Below, piece by piece: positions 1-9,508 of a DNA stretch of 64,000 nucleotides. Location of the stretch: assembly GCF_026712205.1 (NCBI RefSeq), contig NZ_JAPPUW010000010.1:62001-126000 (forward strand), read 5' to 3'. This stretch comes from Pelomonas aquatica (GTDB lineage: Bacteria > Pseudomonadota > Gammaproteobacteria > Burkholderiales > Burkholderiaceae_C). A model generated the notes under the pieces. The model made no database searches, was not told where the DNA came from, and saw only the letters and a program-made list of their open reading frames with translations. The position numbers were made by a program, and so were the translations under genes. Position 1 is the first letter of the stretch; each line of letters opens with the position of its first letter.

Positions 1-215
1 GCGGCCGCCTGACGGCCCCCATGCCCGGCAAGCTGATCGCCTTCCTGGCCAAGGCCGGCGACACCGTTACCCAGGGCCAGCCGCTGGCCGTCATGGAGGC
101 GATGAAGATGGAGCACACCATCAGCGCGCCGCGCGACGGCAAGGTGGCCGAGCTGCTGTTCGCCGTCGGCGACCAGGTGGGCGATGGCGCCGAGTTGCTG
201 AAGCTGGAAGCGTGA
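1..215 (+). CDS. mccA: Biotin carboxyl carrier (C-terminal) domain of an acyl-CoA carboxylase alpha subunit, probably 3-methylcrotonyl-CoA carboxylase; 5' truncated
   Basis: The frame is open from base 3 to the TGA at 213-215 and runs off the left edge. It encodes a biotinyl-lipoyl domain: a TAPMPGK opening, then the biotinylation motif EAMKMEHT with the acceptor Lys between the two Met residues. The visible part is only the last 70 residues of what is normally a 650-680-residue biotin carboxylase/carrier subunit. Such subunits carry carboxybiotin to the carboxyltransferase partner in the cytoplasm. HMG-CoA lyase lies 0.6 kb downstream on the same strand, which favours methylcrotonyl-CoA carboxylase (leucine degradation). 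Propionyl- or acetyl-CoA carboxylase cannot be excluded from this fragment alone. Confidence 0.85.
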   Translation, partial: GRLTAPMPGKLIAFLAKAGDTVTQGQPLAVMEAMKMEHTISAPRDGKVAELLFAVGDQVGDGAELLKLEA

Positions 216-225
216 CAATCCGGCC

Positions 226-423
226 ATGCTGCGCACGCTGAAGATCACCAATCGCAAGAGCCAGGCCGCAGAGGATCTGGCTTACTGGCGTTCGCGCCCG
301 ATGGCCGAACGCATGGCGGCCGTTGAAACGCTGCGACAGCAACTTCTGGCACCCCACGAGTCCGGCGATGCTGAACCAAGACTTCAAAGAGTTTGCCGAG
401 TTGCTCAACGCGCGAGGCGTTGA
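226..423 (+). CDS. Small protein preceding a nucleotidyltransferase (uncharacterised two-gene cassette, first gene)
   Basis: This 65-residue basic protein contains DLAYWRSRPMAERMAAVE and ends with EPRLQRVCRVAQRARR. The pattern (Y-W-x-S-R-P-x-x-E-R-x-A-A-V-E ... PRLQR) is one I recognise from small proteins encoded just upstream of DUF6036-type nucleotidyltransferases. It starts 11 bp after the carboxylase stop without a clear Shine-Dalgarno sequence. Its last 56 bp overlap the start of the next gene in another frame, so the two are probably translationally coupled. Function is unknown. An antitoxin or partner role is only an inference from the gene pairing. Codon use is visibly less GC-rich than in the flanking leucine-pathway genes. 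Confidence 0.6.
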   Translation: MLRTLKITNRKSQAAEDLAYWRSRPMAERMAAVETLRQQLLAPHESGDAEPRLQRVCRVAQRARR

Positions 424-814
424 GTACCTGGTTGTCGGCGGCTACGCGCTGGCCGCACACGGGCACCCGCGCTACACCGGCGATATCGACTTCTGGGTCC
501 GACTCAGTCAAGACAACATCCGGCGCCTGCTGGGCGCTCTGCAAGCGTTCGGATTCGGGTCACTCGCTTTGAAGGTGGAAGACTTCGACTCCGACACCAT
601 CCTCCAGCTTGGCCAGCCGCCCCGACGCATCGACATCTTGACGGCCATTGACGGCGTGGATTTCGATGCTTGTTTCGAGCGTCGCGAGTCGGCTGTGCTT
701 GGCGGCGTGCCGCTCAACGTCATCGGTCTGACCGATTTCATCGCCAACAAAAAGGCCAGCGGAAGACTGAAAGATCAGGTCGATCTCGAAGCCCTGGACC
801 CACCGCAGCAGTGA
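368..814 (+). CDS. Nucleotidyltransferase-fold protein (AbiEii/DUF6036-like), second gene of the cassette
   Basis: This 148-residue protein shows the minimal nucleotidyltransferase signature. YLVVGGYALAAHGHPRYTGD supplies the GG loop, followed by the acidic pair in GDIDFWV. Later segments GVDFDACFERRESA and the basic NKKASGRLKDQVDLEAL tail match the family that includes AbiEii-like toxins. ATG 368 is preferred over ATG 323 because homology begins at MLNQDFKEFAELLNARG. The stop is 7 bp before the HMG-CoA lyase start, so the cassette lies inside the leucine operon. Substrate and role are unknown; a toxin-antitoxin or defence role is an inference. Codons such as AAA, GAT and TTG are commoner here than in neighbours, suggesting recent acquisition. 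Confidence 0.75.
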   Translation: MLNQDFKEFAELLNARGVEYLVVGGYALAAHGHPRYTGDIDFWVRLSQDNIRRLLGALQAFGFGSLALKVEDFDSDTILQLGQPPRRIDILTAIDGVDFDACFERRESAVLGGVPLNVIGLTDFIANKKASGRLKDQVDLEALDPPQQ

Positions 815-821
815 ACCCATC

Positions 822-1730
822 ATGCCCCTGCCCACCCACGTCAAGATCCTCGACGTCGGCCCGCGCGACGGGCTGCAGAACGAGAAGGAGAACGTCGCCA
901 CAGAGCACAAGGCCCGCCTCGTCGCGATGCTGCAGGACGCCGGCCTGAAGGAGATCGAGGTCACCAGCTTCGTCAGCCCGAAGTGGGTGCCGCAGATGGG
1001 CGACAACGCGGCCGTGATGGCCGCGATCGAGCGCAAGCCCGGCGTCCGTTACTCGGTCCTCGTGCCCAACACCAAAGGGCTGGAGCCGGCGCTGGCTTCG
1101 AAGCCCGACGAGATCCTCGTGTTCACAGCGGCCAGCGAGGCCTTCACGCAGAAGAACATCAACTGCTCCATCGCCGAGAGCCTGGAGCGCTTCGCGCCCG
1201 TAGTCGCGGGCGCGCACGCGGCCGGCCTGAAGGTGCGCGCGGCGCTGTCCTGCGCGCTGGGCTGCCCCTACGAAGGCGAGATCAGCGCCGACCAGGTGGA
1301 GCGCGTCGTGCAGCCGCTGCGCGCGCTGGGCGTGGACGCGATCGACATCGCCGACACCATCGGCGTCGGCACGCCGCGCAAGGTGCAGGCGGCGATGGAG
1401 CGGGCGCTGAAGCACTTCCCTGGCCCGGAGGTGTCGGGCCATTTCCACGACACCTATGGCCAGGCGCTGACCAATATCTACGCCAGCATGGAGCTGGGCG
1501 TGCACAGCTTCCACGCCAGCGTGGCCGGCCTGGGCGGCTGCCCCTATGCCAAGGGCGCGACGGGCAATATCGCGACCGAGGACGTGGTCTTCATGCTGGA
1601 CGGCCTCGGCATCGCTACCGGCATAGTCCTCGACAAGCTGGTGGACGCCGGCGCCTTCATCTCCCAGGTGCTGGGCCGCCCGCCGATGTCGCGCGTCGCG
1701 CGCGCGATGCTGGCCAGGCGCGCCGGCTGA
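822..1730 (+). CDS. mvaB: Hydroxymethylglutaryl-CoA lyase
   Basis: HMG-CoA lyase cleaves HMG-CoA to acetyl-CoA and acetoacetate, the last step of leucine degradation, in the cytoplasm. The 302-residue product is full length for the family. It opens with VKILDVGPRDGLQNE (metal-binding Asp and catalytic Arg of the DRE-TIM barrel) and contains SGHFHDTYG (metal-binding His residues). It also has the diagnostic loop VAGLGGCPYAKGATGNIATE with the catalytic Cys. The start ATG lies 7 bp after the cassette gene and it is probably cotranscribed from the carboxylase operon. Also called liuE in this pathway. Confidence 0.95.
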   Translation: MPLPTHVKILDVGPRDGLQNEKENVATEHKARLVAMLQDAGLKEIEVTSFVSPKWVPQMGDNAAVMAAIERKPGVRYSVLVPNTKGLEPALASKPDEILVFTAASEAFTQKNINCSIAESLERFAPVVAGAHAAGLKVRAALSCALGCPYEGEISADQVERVVQPLRALGVDAIDIADTIGVGTPRKVQAAMERALKHFPGPEVSGHFHDTYGQALTNIYASMELGVHSFHASVAGLGGCPYAKGATGNIATEDVVFMLDGLGIATGIVLDKLVDAGAFISQVLGRPPMSRVARAMLARRAG

Positions 1731-1745
1731 GCGATTCGCCCGGCG

Positions 1746-2198
1746 TCAGACCGGCGGGTTCCTGAGGCGCTGGCTGAACCACCAAAGATGCCCGTCCGGG
1801 TCCACGCAGCCGTAGCTGCGGTCGCACCAGTGGGCGGCACCATAGTCGTTGTCCGTCGGCTCGTAGGTCACGCGGGCGCCGGCCGCGCGGGCCCGGTCGC
1901 AATGCGCGTCCACGTCGTCGACGTAGAGGAAGAGGCCCTGCGTGTTGACGCCGCCGATGGCCCGCGGTGCGCGGCCCGGCACGCCAAAGCGCGCCTTCCG
2001 CCCGGCGCTGCCCTCCGAGACCATGACGATGGCCTCGCCGTAGCGCAGCTCGCTGTGCATGACGCTGCCGTCGGGCGCGTCCACGACGATCTCGACCTCG
2101 AAGCCGAAGGCGTGCTGGTACCAGGCGATGGCCTCGCGCGCGTTCTCGCAGTAGAGGGCCGAGGACAGGCGCGGCCAGCCGGGCGGGGTGGGTTTCAT
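1746..2198 (-). CDS. VOC-superfamily (glyoxalase/bleomycin-resistance-like) protein
   Basis: The 150-residue single-module protein carries the paired beta-alpha-beta-beta-beta pattern. It starts with LSSALYCENAREAIAWYQHA and ends with GCVDPDGHLWWFSQRL, where a C-terminal Asp-Pro-Asp-Gly-His turn is typical of PhnB/glyoxalase-like VOC proteins. Members bind a metal or small ligand, and the substrate cannot be told from sequence. It is convergent with mvaB (15 bp apart) and lies 85 bp downstream of pfp on the same strand, so it may be read through from pfp. Confidence 0.8.
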   Translation of the reverse strand: MKPTPPGWPRLSSALYCENAREAIAWYQHAFGFEVEIVVDAPDGSVMHSELRYGEAIVMVSEGSAGRKARFGVPGRAPRAIGGVNTQGLFLYVDDVDAHCDRARAAGARVTYEPTDNDYGAAHWCDRSYGCVDPDGHLWWFSQRLRNPPV

Positions 2199-2252
2199 GG
2201 CGGTCTCCGGGGAGTGGGGCGCGGTTCAATTCCCGTCCCGATCAACGTCAAC

Positions 2253-2276
2253 GGCCCGGTTCATCAGACCCGGGCC
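2253..2276 (-). terminator. GC-rich hairpin between pfp and the VOC gene (weak terminator candidate)
   Basis: Arms GGCCCGG (2253-2259) and CCGGGCC (2270-2276) pair perfectly with a 10-nt loop, 8 bp after the pfp stop in transcript order. No T-run follows on the minus strand, so intrinsic termination is uncertain. Confidence 0.3.
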
Positions 2277-2283
2277 CTGAAGC

Positions 2284-3501
2284 TCAGCCGCGCCTGAGCA
2301 CCTTGGCGACGGGGTTGGGCCGCAGCCGGTAGGCGTCCGGCATGCCCGAGCCCAGCAGCGGGCGCAGATAGAGGCGGAAGGCGTCGGTCACGTCGGTGCC
2401 GGCGGCGTTGATGAAGTGGTCTTCCATCGTGCGCGTCTTGCCGGCCACGGCGGCCAGCGGCAGCAGCTCGTAGTCCACCGAGTAGTAGCCCACGCGCCGG
2501 ATGGCGACGGACCCGTCGCGGTCGCCATGGAAGGCGTATTGCACGGCCTTCTCGCCGACCTCTCTAGCCTCGCGCTGGTCCACGTCGGACACGCAGCCCA
2601 GGAAGCTGCGCTGCAGATAGCCGAAGGTGTCGCCGCGCACGCGCTTGATGCCGAGACGGGCCTTGATCTCCTCGCAGAGCAGGTCGGCCAGCGCGCCGGT
2701 GCCGCTGAGCTGCACATTGCCGTGGGCGTCGCGCTCCAGGTCGCCAGCCAGCCTGGACAGCATGGGCGCGCCCGAGGCGTCGTGGATGCCCTCGCTGACG
2801 GCGATGACGCAGCGGCCGTAGCGCGCGTGCGTGGCCTTCACGTCGTGCAGGAACTGCTCGATGTCGAAGCTGCGCTCGGGCAGGTAGATGAGATGCGGGC
2901 CGTCGTCGTCGAACTTCTTGCCCAGGGCCGCGGCCGCCGTCAGGAAGCCGGCGTGGCGGCCCATGACGACGCCGACGTAGACGCCCGGCAGCGCCGCGTT
3001 GTCGAGGTTGGCGCCGGCGAAGGCCTGGGCCACGAAGCGCGCGGCGGACGCATAGCCGGGCGTGTGGTCGTTGCCGACGAGGTCGTTGTCGATGGTCTTG
3101 GGGATGTGGATGCAGCGCAGCGGGTAACCGGCCGCCGCGGCCTCCTCGGACACGATGCGCACCGTGTCGGACGAATCGTTGCCGCCGATGTAGAAGAAAT
3201 GCGTGATGCCGTGGGCCTGCAGCACGATGAAGATCTCGCGGCAGTAGGCGGCATCGGGCTTGTCGCGCGTGGAGCCCAGCGCGGACGCGGGCGTGTTGGC
3301 CACCAGCTCCAGGTTGTGGCTGGTCTCCTGCGTCAGGTCGACGAAGTCCTCGTTGACGATGCCGCGCACGCCGTGGCGCGCGCCGTAGACCTTGCCCACG
3401 CCGGCCTGGCGCCGCGCTTCGAGCACGACGCCGACGAGGCTCTGGTTGATGACGGCGGTGGGGCCGCCGCCCTGGGCGACGAGGATCTTGGCGAGGCTCA
3501 T
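2284..3501 (-). CDS. pfp: 6-phosphofructokinase, pyrophosphate-dependent type
   Basis: Phosphorylates fructose-6-phosphate, probably reversibly with pyrophosphate, in glycolysis/gluconeogenesis. The 405-residue protein starts with the nucleotide/PPi loop VAQGGGPTAVINQSL and has the catalytic segment PKTIDNDL. It also contains YIGGNDSSDT and the substrate loop VMGRHAGFLT. Family knowledge: Asp after GG(D/N) and Lys in PKTIDND mark PPi-dependent enzymes, whereas ATP-PFKs have Gly at both places. Both marks are present here. ATG 3501 begins MSLAKILVAQGGG. No second PFK is seen in this window. Confidence 0.9.
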   Translation of the reverse strand: MSLAKILVAQGGGPTAVINQSLVGVVLEARRQAGVGKVYGARHGVRGIVNEDFVDLTQETSHNLELVANTPASALGSTRDKPDAAYCREIFIVLQAHGITHFFYIGGNDSSDTVRIVSEEAAAAGYPLRCIHIPKTIDNDLVGNDHTPGYASAARFVAQAFAGANLDNAALPGVYVGVVMGRHAGFLTAAAALGKKFDDDGPHLIYLPERSFDIEQFLHDVKATHARYGRCVIAVSEGIHDASGAPMLSRLAGDLERDAHGNVQLSGTGALADLLCEEIKARLGIKRVRGDTFGYLQRSFLGCVSDVDQREAREVGEKAVQYAFHGDRDGSVAIRRVGYYSVDYELLPLAAVAGKTRTMEDHFINAAGTDVTDAFRLYLRPLLGSGMPDAYRLRPNPVAKVLRRG

Positions 3502-3568
3502 GGGCGCTCCTGGCAGGTCGTGGCAACGGCGCAGTTTAGGGTTCCGCCGCCTCGGTGCAACCAGGGGT

Positions 3569-5782
3569 TCAGCGCGCCATGAAGCTCTCGAGCTGGTCCG
3601 CCGGCATGGGCTTGGCGAACAGCCAGCCCTGGCCTTCGTGGCAGCCCAGACCGATCAGGTAGCGGCGCTGCTCCTCGGTCTCGATGCCTTCGGCGATGAC
3701 CGTGAGGCCCAGGCCGCGGCCGAGGTTGATGACCATCTGCGCAATCGTGGAACCGGCCGACGAGGCCTGCGCCTCCTGCACGAAGGCGCGGTCGATCTTC
3801 AGGCGGTCCACCTGCAGTTGGCGCAGCTGGCTCAGCGACGAGAAGCCGGTGCCGAAGTCGTCGATGGCGACGGAAAAGCCCAGGCGCTTGATGTCGGCCA
3901 GCACGCGCAGCACGAGCTCGGCGTCCTCCATGGCCATGGACTCGGTGATCTCGAGCTCGATGCTCTGGCCGGCGACGCCGCTGTCCTTCAGCGCGCGGGC
4001 CAGCATGTCGAGGAAGGCCGGGTGGCGGAACTGGGCCATCGAGATGTTGACGGCCATGCGGAACTCGGCATGCCCCTGGTCCTGCAGCTCCCTGAGCTGC
4101 CGGCAGGCCGTGCGCATGACGAATTCGCCGATGGGGATGATGAGGCCGCTCTGCTCGGCCAGCGGGATGAACTGGTCGGGCGGGATGAAGCGGCCGTCCT
4201 CGGTGCGCCAGCGCAGCAGGGCTTCGGCGCCCAGCACGCGCCCGCTGCCCAGGTCGACCTGGGGCTGGTAGACGACGAAGAGGCGGTTTTCCTCGAAGCC
4301 GGTGCGCAGGCCCTTGAGCAGCTTGAAGCGCTCGCGCGCGTCGCTGCCCATGGCGGCGGAGAAATACTGCGAGGCGCCGCGCTGCTGCTGCTTGGCGCGC
4401 TTCAGCGCGATCTGGGCGTCCAGCAGCAGCTCGGAGCCCACGGCCGTGGACTCGCCCAGGCGCACGAGGCCGGTCGTGGCCGACAGCTGCAGCCGCTCGC
4501 CGGCGACGACGAAGGGCTCGGCGAAGACGGCCTGCACGCTGTCCGGGCAGACCTTGGCATGCTCGCCGAGCACGCCGAAGGTGTCGGCGCCGACGCGGGC
4601 CATGGCCGTGTTCAGGCCGAGCATCTCGCTCATGCGGTGCACGACGGCCTGCAGCACCTGGTCGCCGAAGTGGTGGCCGAAGGCGTCGTTGATGTCGGAG
4701 AAGTCGTCGATGTCGATCAGCGCGAGCGTGACGCCGGCCGGGTCCTTCAGGTTCTTGTCCAGCAGCTCGACGAAGCGGTTGCGGTTGGGCAGGCGCAGCA
4801 GCGGGTCGTTGTAGGCCTGGTCCAGCAGTTGGCTGTACAGCACGACGTTCTCGAAGCCGACCGCGATGTTGGAGCAGAAGGCGCGCAGCAGCTGCTGGTC
4901 GAGCTCGTCGAGCTCGCGGCCGACGTCGACCAGCGCGGCCATCGCGCGGCCCTGGCCCATGCCGAAGTAGAGGCAGGTGCCGTCGTCGTAGAGGTTGCGC
5001 TGCTCGCGCAGGCAGCGCTCCAGGCGCTCGCGCACGTTGGCGATCTTGACCTGGGCCAGCGGCCGGTCGATGAGGCCGCTGTACTGGCCGGCGGCGGCGA
5101 CGATGCGGACCTCCTCGCCGGCATCGCCGCCCATCTGCGCGCAGACCAGGCCCTCGGGCAGGATGCCCAGCAGCGCGCAGAGCTGGGTGACGACCCCTTC
5201 GGCGAAGCGCGAGAGGCCGCGCATGCGCGACAGCGAGGTGCTGCTCTCGACGATCATCTCCAGGCCGCGGCGGTTGGCCTCCAGCGCGCAGATCTGCCGG
5301 TAGGAGCGCACGGCCGCGGTCAGCACCGTGTACAGCCGCGTGCGGGTCAGCTCGGACTTGGTCTTGTAGTCGTTGATGTCATAGGCCTGCACCGTCTCGA
5401 TCTCGGGCGCATAGCCGGGCTGGCCGGTGCGCAGCACGATGCGCACCGCGCCCAGGCGCAGCTCGTCGCGGATGTGGCGCACCAGCTGCAGGCCGGCGTC
5501 CTCGCTCTCCATGACGACGTCGAGCAGCACGACGGCGAGGTCGTCCTCGCTCGCAAGCAGCTGGCGGGCCTGGGCGGCGGATGAGGCGTGCAGGAAGACC
5601 AGGGGCTGGCCTTCGACCGTGAGCCCCTGCATGGCCAGTTCGGTGGCCTTGTGGACGTCGCCGTCGTCGTCGACGATGAGGATGCGCCAGGGTCGGTCGT
5701 GGGGGCGGTGCTCCGCGTCCGCATGCTCGGGCTCGTCGAGCAGTTCGAGCAGGTCGTCGTCAGCGGCGGGCGTTTCTTGCAT
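3569..5782 (-). CDS. Response regulator with DUF3369, degenerate GGDEF and intact EAL domain (predicted c-di-GMP phosphodiesterase)
   Basis: The product has about 737 residues. An N-terminal receiver (RILIVDDDGDVHKA, phospho-Asp in VLLDVVME) is followed by a GAF-like DUF3369 region (about 180-330) and a GGDEF domain whose motif reads VGADTF near residue 397, so cyclase activity is unlikely. The C-terminal EAL domain has EALLRW (near 520), ELEITES, IDDFGTGFSSL and LKIDRAF, so metal and catalytic residues are present. The likely output is c-di-GMP hydrolysis controlled by phosphorylation. I chose the ATG at 5782 because a GGAG stands about 10 nt upstream. A longer frame opens at 5872 but lacks a ribosome-binding site. 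It lies alone between pfp and ygiQ; the partner kinase is not visible. Confidence 0.88.
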   Translation of the reverse strand: MQETPAADDDLLELLDEPEHADAEHRPHDRPWRILIVDDDGDVHKATELAMQGLTVEGQPLVFLHASSAAQARQLLASEDDLAVVLLDVVMESEDAGLQLVRHIRDELRLGAVRIVLRTGQPGYAPEIETVQAYDINDYKTKSELTRTRLYTVLTAAVRSYRQICALEANRRGLEMIVESSTSLSRMRGLSRFAEGVVTQLCALLGILPEGLVCAQMGGDAGEEVRIVAAAGQYSGLIDRPLAQVKIANVRERLERCLREQRNLYDDGTCLYFGMGQGRAMAALVDVGRELDELDQQLLRAFCSNIAVGFENVVLYSQLLDQAYNDPLLRLPNRNRFVELLDKNLKDPAGVTLALIDIDDFSDINDAFGHHFGDQVLQAVVHRMSEMLGLNTAMARVGADTFGVLGEHAKVCPDSVQAVFAEPFVVAGERLQLSATTGLVRLGESTAVGSELLLDAQIALKRAKQQQRGASQYFSAAMGSDARERFKLLKGLRTGFEENRLFVVYQPQVDLGSGRVLGAEALLRWRTEDGRFIPPDQFIPLAEQSGLIIPIGEFVMRTACRQLRELQDQGHAEFRMAVNISMAQFRHPAFLDMLARALKDSGVAGQSIELEITESMAMEDAELVLRVLADIKRLGFSVAIDDFGTGFSSLSQLRQLQVDRLKIDRAFVQEAQASSAGSTIAQMVINLGRGLGLTVIAEGIETEEQRRYLIGLGCHEGQGWLFAKPMPADQLESFMAR

Positions 5783-5909
5783 GGGGGCGGGGGCTCCGGG
5801 CAGGGCGGCAGCCACGGCGGCGCCGGCCTCTTCGGTCAGGACGCGCAAGCGTAGTGCATCCGCGCGCGGCATGTCACGTAAAGCGCGGGCAAATGTCCCG
5901 CAGTCCCCC

Positions 5910-8168
<2,259 letters not shown>

Positions 8169-8201
8169 AGCCATCAATTGTCGTTGCGCGGCCACGGAAA
8201 G

Positions 8202-8232
8202 CACAAAGCCCGCGCCAGGCGCGGGCTTTGTG
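8202..8232 (-). terminator. Strong hairpin terminator downstream of the cold-shock gene
   Basis: A perfect 15-bp inverted repeat (8202-8216 pairing with 8218-8232, effective loop 3 nt or more) lies 18 bp past the cspA stop. In the minus direction the 3' arm ends in GGCTTTGTG, giving a short T-run inside the stem end. It separates cspA from ygiQ. Confidence 0.8.
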
Positions 8233-8249
8233 TCGGGGCGACGCGTGAA

Positions 8250-8465
8250 TTACAGCGCGCGGATGTTCGAGGCCTGCAGGCCCTTGGGGCCCTGCTTCAC
8301 TTCGAACTCGACCTGGGCGCCTTCGGCCAGCGTGCGGAAGCCGCCGTTGTTCTTGATTTCGCTGTGATGGGCGAACAGATCCTTGCCGCCGTCGGCGGGA
8401 GTGATGAAGCCGAAGCCCTTGCCGTCGTCGAACCATTTGACGATGCCGGTTTGCATGGTGCTCAT
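8250..8465 (-). CDS. cspA: Cold-shock domain protein (CspA family)
   Basis: This 71-residue single-stranded nucleic-acid-binding protein acts as an RNA chaperone in the cytoplasm. It has RNP1 KGFGFI and RNP2-like DLFAHHSEI, and a C terminus ([11 protein letters not shown]) typical of betaproteobacterial Csp proteins. ATG 8465 is preceded by AGGAA with 6-7 nt spacing; an internal ATG at 8456 would give the shorter, equally family-like MQTGIVKWF start. A structured leader precedes it and a strong terminator follows, so it is probably monocistronic. Confidence 0.95.
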   Translation of the reverse strand: MSTMQTGIVKWFDDGKGFGFITPADGGKDLFAHHSEIKNNGGFRTLAEGAQVEFEVKQGPKGLQASNIRAL

Positions 8466-8469
8466 GAGA

Positions 8470-8534
8470 GATTCCTAGGTGTTGTTGGATCAGGATTCAT
8501 CCGCAGCCCGAGCGGCTGCGGCAAAACACAACAC
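8470..8534 (-). promoter_or_regulatory. Structured 5' leader of the cold-shock gene
   Basis: Upstream of cspA the transcript can fold into an inner perfect 8-bp hairpin (8514-8521 with 8501-8508, loop of 5) inside an outer 7-bp stem (8528-8534 with 8479-8485). The 3' strand of the outer stem ends 2-3 nt before the AGGAA ribosome-binding site (8472-8476). This could tune translation with temperature, as known for csp leaders; that function is inferred. Confidence 0.45.
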
Positions 8535-8595
8535 TCAAGATCAGACGACGCGGACGCCGGCGGCCGTTGCCGACCGGAGCGTGGATTGTAAAGGC

Positions 8596-8820
8596 TCAGA
8601 CCGCCAGCAGCGGCTGGACGGCGGCGGCCATGCCGCGGGCGCGCGGCGCACCGCCCTCGACGCGGCTCTCCTCGAAGACCGCGCAGGCGCAGTCGCGGCA
8701 GGCGCCGCAGGCCGTGGCCACGCGCAGATCGTCCTGCAGGGCCTCGAAGCTCGGGCAGCCGCTGGAGGCGGCAATCGCGATGTCGCGGTCGGAGACGCGG
8801 TGGCAGACGCAAACAATCAT
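8596..8820 (-). CDS. bfd: Bacterioferritin-associated ferredoxin (Bfd family, [2Fe-2S])
   Basis: This 74-residue ferredoxin donates electrons to bacterioferritin so that stored ferric iron can be released. Starting at ATG 8820 ([14 protein letters not shown]), the four cluster ligands are Cys4, Cys6, Cys38 and Cys41 (ACGACRDC), the Bfd_Fer2 arrangement. The longer frame to 8961 would run through the operator and is not used. It is divergent from bfr, and the start lies 12 bp from a Fur-box-like dyad, fitting iron-repressed expression. Confidence 0.92.
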   Translation of the reverse strand: MIVCVCHRVSDRDIAIAASSGCPSFEALQDDLRVATACGACRDCACAVFEESRVEGGAPRARGMAAAVQPLLAV

Positions 8821-8832
8821 GGTCGGAATTTT

Positions 8833-8851
8833 AATGCGAATCGATCTCATT
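8833..8851. promoter_or_regulatory. Fur-box-like operator between bfd and bfr
   Basis: The 19-mer AATGCGAATCGATCTCATT agrees at 16 of 19 positions with the ideal dyad AATGAGAATCATTCTCATT that I use as a Fur consensus for betaproteobacteria. It lies 12 bp upstream of the bfd start and 75 bp upstream of the bfr start. A site here would repress bfd when iron is plentiful; an effect on bfr is less certain. Confidence 0.65.
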
Positions 8852-8926
8852 TGCAGAAAGAGCGGTTTTGCCGAGGGGCTTTCGCTGGGGATACTGCCAG
8901 CCCAGTCCCACGTTCCGGAGAGCCCC

Positions 8927-9397
8927 ATGAAAGGCGACGCCCAGGTCATCGTCCACCTCAATCAGCAGCTCAAGCTGGAGCTGACCGCCATCAACCAGTA
9001 TTTCCTGCATGCCCGCATGCTGAAGAACTGGGGCCTGGCCAAGATGGCCAAGCACGAGTACGAGGAGTCCATCGAGGAGATGAAGCACGCCGACAAGCTC
9101 ATCGAGCGCGTGCTGGTGCTGGAAGGCCTGCCCAATCTGCAGGACCTGGGCAAGCTGCTGATCGGCGAGAACGCCGTCGAGACGATGGAGTGCGACCTGA
9201 AGATCGAGAAGGCCTCCCACGTCCACCTGAAGGACGCCATCGCCTACTGCGAGAGCGTGCGCGACTACGTCTCGCGCGAGATCTTCGTCGAGATCCTCGA
9301 CGACACCGAGGAGCACATCGACCACCTCGAGACCCAGCTGGAGCTGGTCAAGACGGTCGGCGAGCAGAACTACCTGCAGTCGCAGATGGCTGAATAA
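8927..9397 (+). CDS. bfr: Bacterioferritin
   Basis: This 156-residue haem-binding ferritin subunit assembles into a 24-mer that oxidises and stores iron. Ferroxidase ligands Glu18, Glu51, His54 and the haem-ligand Met52 are all where the family has them, in [10 protein letters not shown] and [14 protein letters not shown]; the second-site ligands lie in [17 protein letters not shown] 8927 ([15 protein letters not shown]) has GGAG 6 nt upstream; the open frame extends further upstream without homology. It is divergent from bfd, the standard iron storage/release pair. Confidence 0.96.
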   Translation: MKGDAQVIVHLNQQLKLELTAINQYFLHARMLKNWGLAKMAKHEYEESIEEMKHADKLIERVLVLEGLPNLQDLGKLLIGENAVETMECDLKIEKASHVHLKDAIAYCESVRDYVSREIFVEILDDTEEHIDHLETQLELVKTVGEQNYLQSQMAE

Positions 9398-9408
9398 GAC
9401 CGCCCCCA

Positions 9409-9493
9409 CGCGCTTCGCGCGCCCCCCCAAGGGGGCACTGCCAGTGGCCCGGCAAAGCCGGCTCCACGGCAGTCGCGCGAGGGGCAGTCGCGC
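9409..9493. repeat. Cluster of palindromes between convergent bfr and the DUF1854 gene
   Basis: Three hairpins follow each other: CGCGC/GCGCG (9409-9421), GCCCCC/GGGGGC (9421-9436), and a nested 13-bp imperfect stem at 9439-9471 made of TGCC/GGCA, GTGG/CCAC and CCGGC/GCCGG with loop AAA. Then come two direct copies of GGCAGTCGCGC (9468-9478, 9483-9493). It fills the 111-bp gap between convergent genes and may act as a bidirectional terminator. Confidence 0.55.
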
Positions 9494-9508
9494 TGCGCGC
9501 GAACCTTG

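Noticed and set aside
2215-2245. tRNA T-arm-like sequence GGTTCAATTCC upstream of the VOC gene
   Set aside because: The flanking bases do not form a T-stem and no acceptor, D or anticodon arm can be built around it.
5783-5872. Longer N terminus for the REC-DUF3369-EAL protein starting at ATG 5872
   Set aside because: No ribosome-binding site is seen before 5872, while GGAG precedes ATG 5782 and the extra 30 residues have no recognisable features.
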